Assembly: GCF_034932145.1 (NCBI RefSeq)
Contig: NZ_JAYGHV010000158.1
Span: 1 to 15,285, forward strand
Direction: 5' to 3'
Length of the DNA stretch: 15,285 nt
From: CCY15215 sp034932145
Lineage (GTDB): Bacteria; Cyanobacteriota; Cyanobacteriia; Cyanobacteriales; Spirulinaceae
The notes beneath the pieces were generated by a model. The model was not told the origin of the DNA and made no database searches. It saw only the letters and a program-made list of their open reading frames with translations. This document shows, one piece after another, positions 14,412-15,285 of this stretch. Position numbers and translations under genes: made by a program. The first letter of the stretch is position 1, and the number at the start of each line of letters is the position of its first letter.

Positions 14412-14663
14412 ATGATTAAACCTGTAAAACCTGTAGAACTCTTTCTTGCTCTTGGTTTAACTATTGCCGTCAGTGCCTGTGGTGGTTCCCCTGTTGATGA
14501 GAGTGGCGAGGCAGGAGATTCTCCCGATGCGCCCACAGAAACTCCTGCTAATGAAAGTAGTGAGGAAACTCCGGACAATGAAAGTAGTGAGGAAACTCCG
14601 GATAATGAAAGTAGTGAGGAAACTCCGGATAGTGAAGGTGGTGAAGATGGTGAAGGTGGTTAA
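14412..14663 (+). CDS. Small acidic repeat-containing lipoprotein
   Basis: This is an 83-residue product. The first 22 residues are a lipoprotein signal peptide with basic start MIKPVKPVE, hydrophobic core LFLALGLTIA and lipobox VSAC, giving lipidated C23. The mature part is short, disordered-looking and strongly acidic: GGSPVDESGEAGDSPDAP, then three identical NESSEETPD nonapeptides and an SEGGEDGEGG tail. There is no globular domain, so it is probably a surface or periplasm-facing tethered acidic tail; possible cation binding is speculation. An in-frame ATG at 14394 would add six residues (MLVCRK); the second ATG is preferred because it gives a standard signal peptide, but neither has a strong Shine-Dalgarno sequence. 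No family recognised. Confidence 0.7.
   Translation: MIKPVKPVELFLALGLTIAVSACGGSPVDESGEAGDSPDAPTETPANESSEETPDNESSEETPDNESSEETPDSEGGEDGEGG
14550..14630 (+). repeat. Three tandem 27-bp coding repeats
   Basis: Units at 14550-14576, 14577-14603 and 14604-14630 each begin AATGAAAGTAGTGAGG. They differ only at the last base of the first unit (C versus T). Each encodes NESSEETPD in frame, so copy number can vary without breaking the lipoprotein. Confidence 0.95.
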
Positions 14664-14695
14664 AGGTAAAATATAGAATCAGTAATGAAGGATAT

Positions 14696-14734
14696 GGCGA
14701 TCGCAAGGAATAGAAATTGAGTCTTGCGATCGCC
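14696..14734 (+). terminator. HIP1-armed hairpin after the lipoprotein gene
   Basis: GGCGATCGCAAG (14696-14707) and CTTGCGATCGCC (14723-14734) form a perfect 12-bp stem with a 15-base loop. No T tract follows, so termination is likely but not certain. Each arm contains a complete GCGATCGC. Confidence 0.5.
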
Positions 14735-14765
14735 TATTGATTGTTAGCCATTCTCGCTTCTCAAG

Positions 14766-15285
14766 ATGATTTTTACAATTGCTAATCTTCTTTCTGTTCA
14801 AGAATTAGAGACAATTATGGCAACCCTTGCCCACTCGGAATTTGTGGAGGGAAAGTTAACTGCTGGCAAACAAGCCAGACTTGTGAAAAATAATCAACAA
14901 GTTAAGTCTGGTACTTTAGAGAGTCAAAAACTCAAGCAAATTATTCAAGATGCTTTAAAAAAGAACGCACTTTTCCAAGCTGCGATTCGCCCGAAGAAAA
15001 TTCATTCTCTTCTTTTCAGTTGCTATCATCTGGGAATGTCTTATGGCAGGCATTCCGATAATGCTTTGATGGGAGAATGGAGATCGGATGTTTCTTTTAC
15101 AATTTTTTTGAACGATCCTTCAAGTTACAAAGGAGGAGAATTAGCAATTGAAGGGGCAAATGATGAGAAAATTTATAAATTGGCTGCGGGAAGCGCAATT
15201 TTTTATCCTTCCTCAACTTTACATCGCGTCGATCCGGTAACGGAAGGGACTCGCTTTGTTGCGGTGGGTTGGGTACAGAGTCGCA
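14766..15285 (+). CDS. PKHD-type Fe(II)/2-oxoglutarate hydroxylase (PiuC/YbiX-like), truncated at window end
   Basis: The frame is open for 173 codons from the ATG at 14766 to the end of the window. The product starts MIFTIANLLSVQELETIM and contains the double-stranded beta-helix ligands GRHSDNA (H96, D98) and TLHRVDPV (H153), plus R163 in EGTRFVAVGWVQSR, which would bind 2-oxoglutarate. Known PKHD-type proteins have this same order and are about 220-230 residues, so roughly the last 50 residues are missing. Relatives (PiuC, YbiX) are often linked to iron or siderophore uptake; nothing in this window confirms that. There is no signal peptide, so it is cytosolic. It lies 31 bases after the HIP1 hairpin, probably in its own transcript. 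No strong Shine-Dalgarno sequence is seen. Confidence 0.9.
   Translation, partial: MIFTIANLLSVQELETIMATLAHSEFVEGKLTAGKQARLVKNNQQVKSGTLESQKLKQIIQDALKKNALFQAAIRPKKIHSLLFSCYHLGMSYGRHSDNALMGEWRSDVSFTIFLNDPSSYKGGELAIEGANDEKIYKLAAGSAIFYPSSTLHRVDPVTEGTRFVAVGWVQSR

Noticed and set aside
14550..14630. CRISPR-like array
   Set aside because: The repeats are contiguous with no spacers and encode an in-frame peptide repeat.
14464..14676. Basic repeat protein in the alternative frame of the lipoprotein gene
   Set aside because: Its periodicity is imposed by the 27-bp repeats. The lipoprotein frame has a proper signal peptide and lipobox.

Overview
The window looks like a cyanobacterial chromosome segment. 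The octamer GCGATCGC (the cyanobacterial HIP1 motif) and its shorter forms recur throughout. The gene content also fits: a Ctp-type S41 protease, an acpP-fabF pair, an HdrB-like CCG-domain protein as found in cyanobacteria, and a candidate Yfr2-type small RNA. No marker gene fixes the genus.

Layout. Positions 1-165 (minus) hold the N-terminus of a transposase-like protein, probably IS200/IS605 TnpB, cut by the window edge. It is followed by about 300 bases without a convincing gene but with three consecutive hairpins (338-416), probably mobile-element debris. Next is a minus-strand helical protein (463-1365), possibly a degenerate ferritin-like fold. Divergent from it, behind a very good sigma70-type promoter, lies a signalling and proteostasis block on the plus strand: a PP2C phosphatase (1589-2398), an atypical kinase with zinc ribbon and beta-rich tail (2419-4287), D-aminoacyl-tRNA deacylase dtd (4362-4814) and a lidless Hsp70-family ATPase (4890-6491). 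The phosphatase-kinase pair resembles two thirds of the TerY-P triad, but no von Willebrand A partner is present.

An exported C-terminal processing protease follows (6806-8149). It converges on an HdrB-like cysteine-rich iron-sulfur protein (8244-9149, minus) across a perfect 14-bp inverted repeat. That gene is divergent from the fatty-acid genes acpP (9443-9691) and fabF (9794-11050), which end in a hairpin built from two HIP1 octamers.

Downstream is a HAL2/CysQ-type 3'(2'),5'-bisphosphate nucleotidase whose reading frame is broken by one base inside a run of seven C residues (11141-12117). Between it and a secreted FAD-dependent oxidoreductase (12317-14338) is a promoter plus a strong hairpin terminator (about 12200-12275). 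This unit has the size and loop sequence expected of a Yfr2/Cyano-2 family small RNA. The window closes with a small acidic lipoprotein carrying three identical nonapeptide repeats (14412-14663), a second HIP1-armed hairpin, and the 5' part of a PKHD-type 2-oxoglutarate/Fe(II) hydroxylase that runs off the end (14766-15285).

The items most worth following up are the small RNA/attenuator before the oxidoreductase, the C-run frameshift in the nucleotidase, and the PP2C-kinase-Hsp70 neighbourhood.
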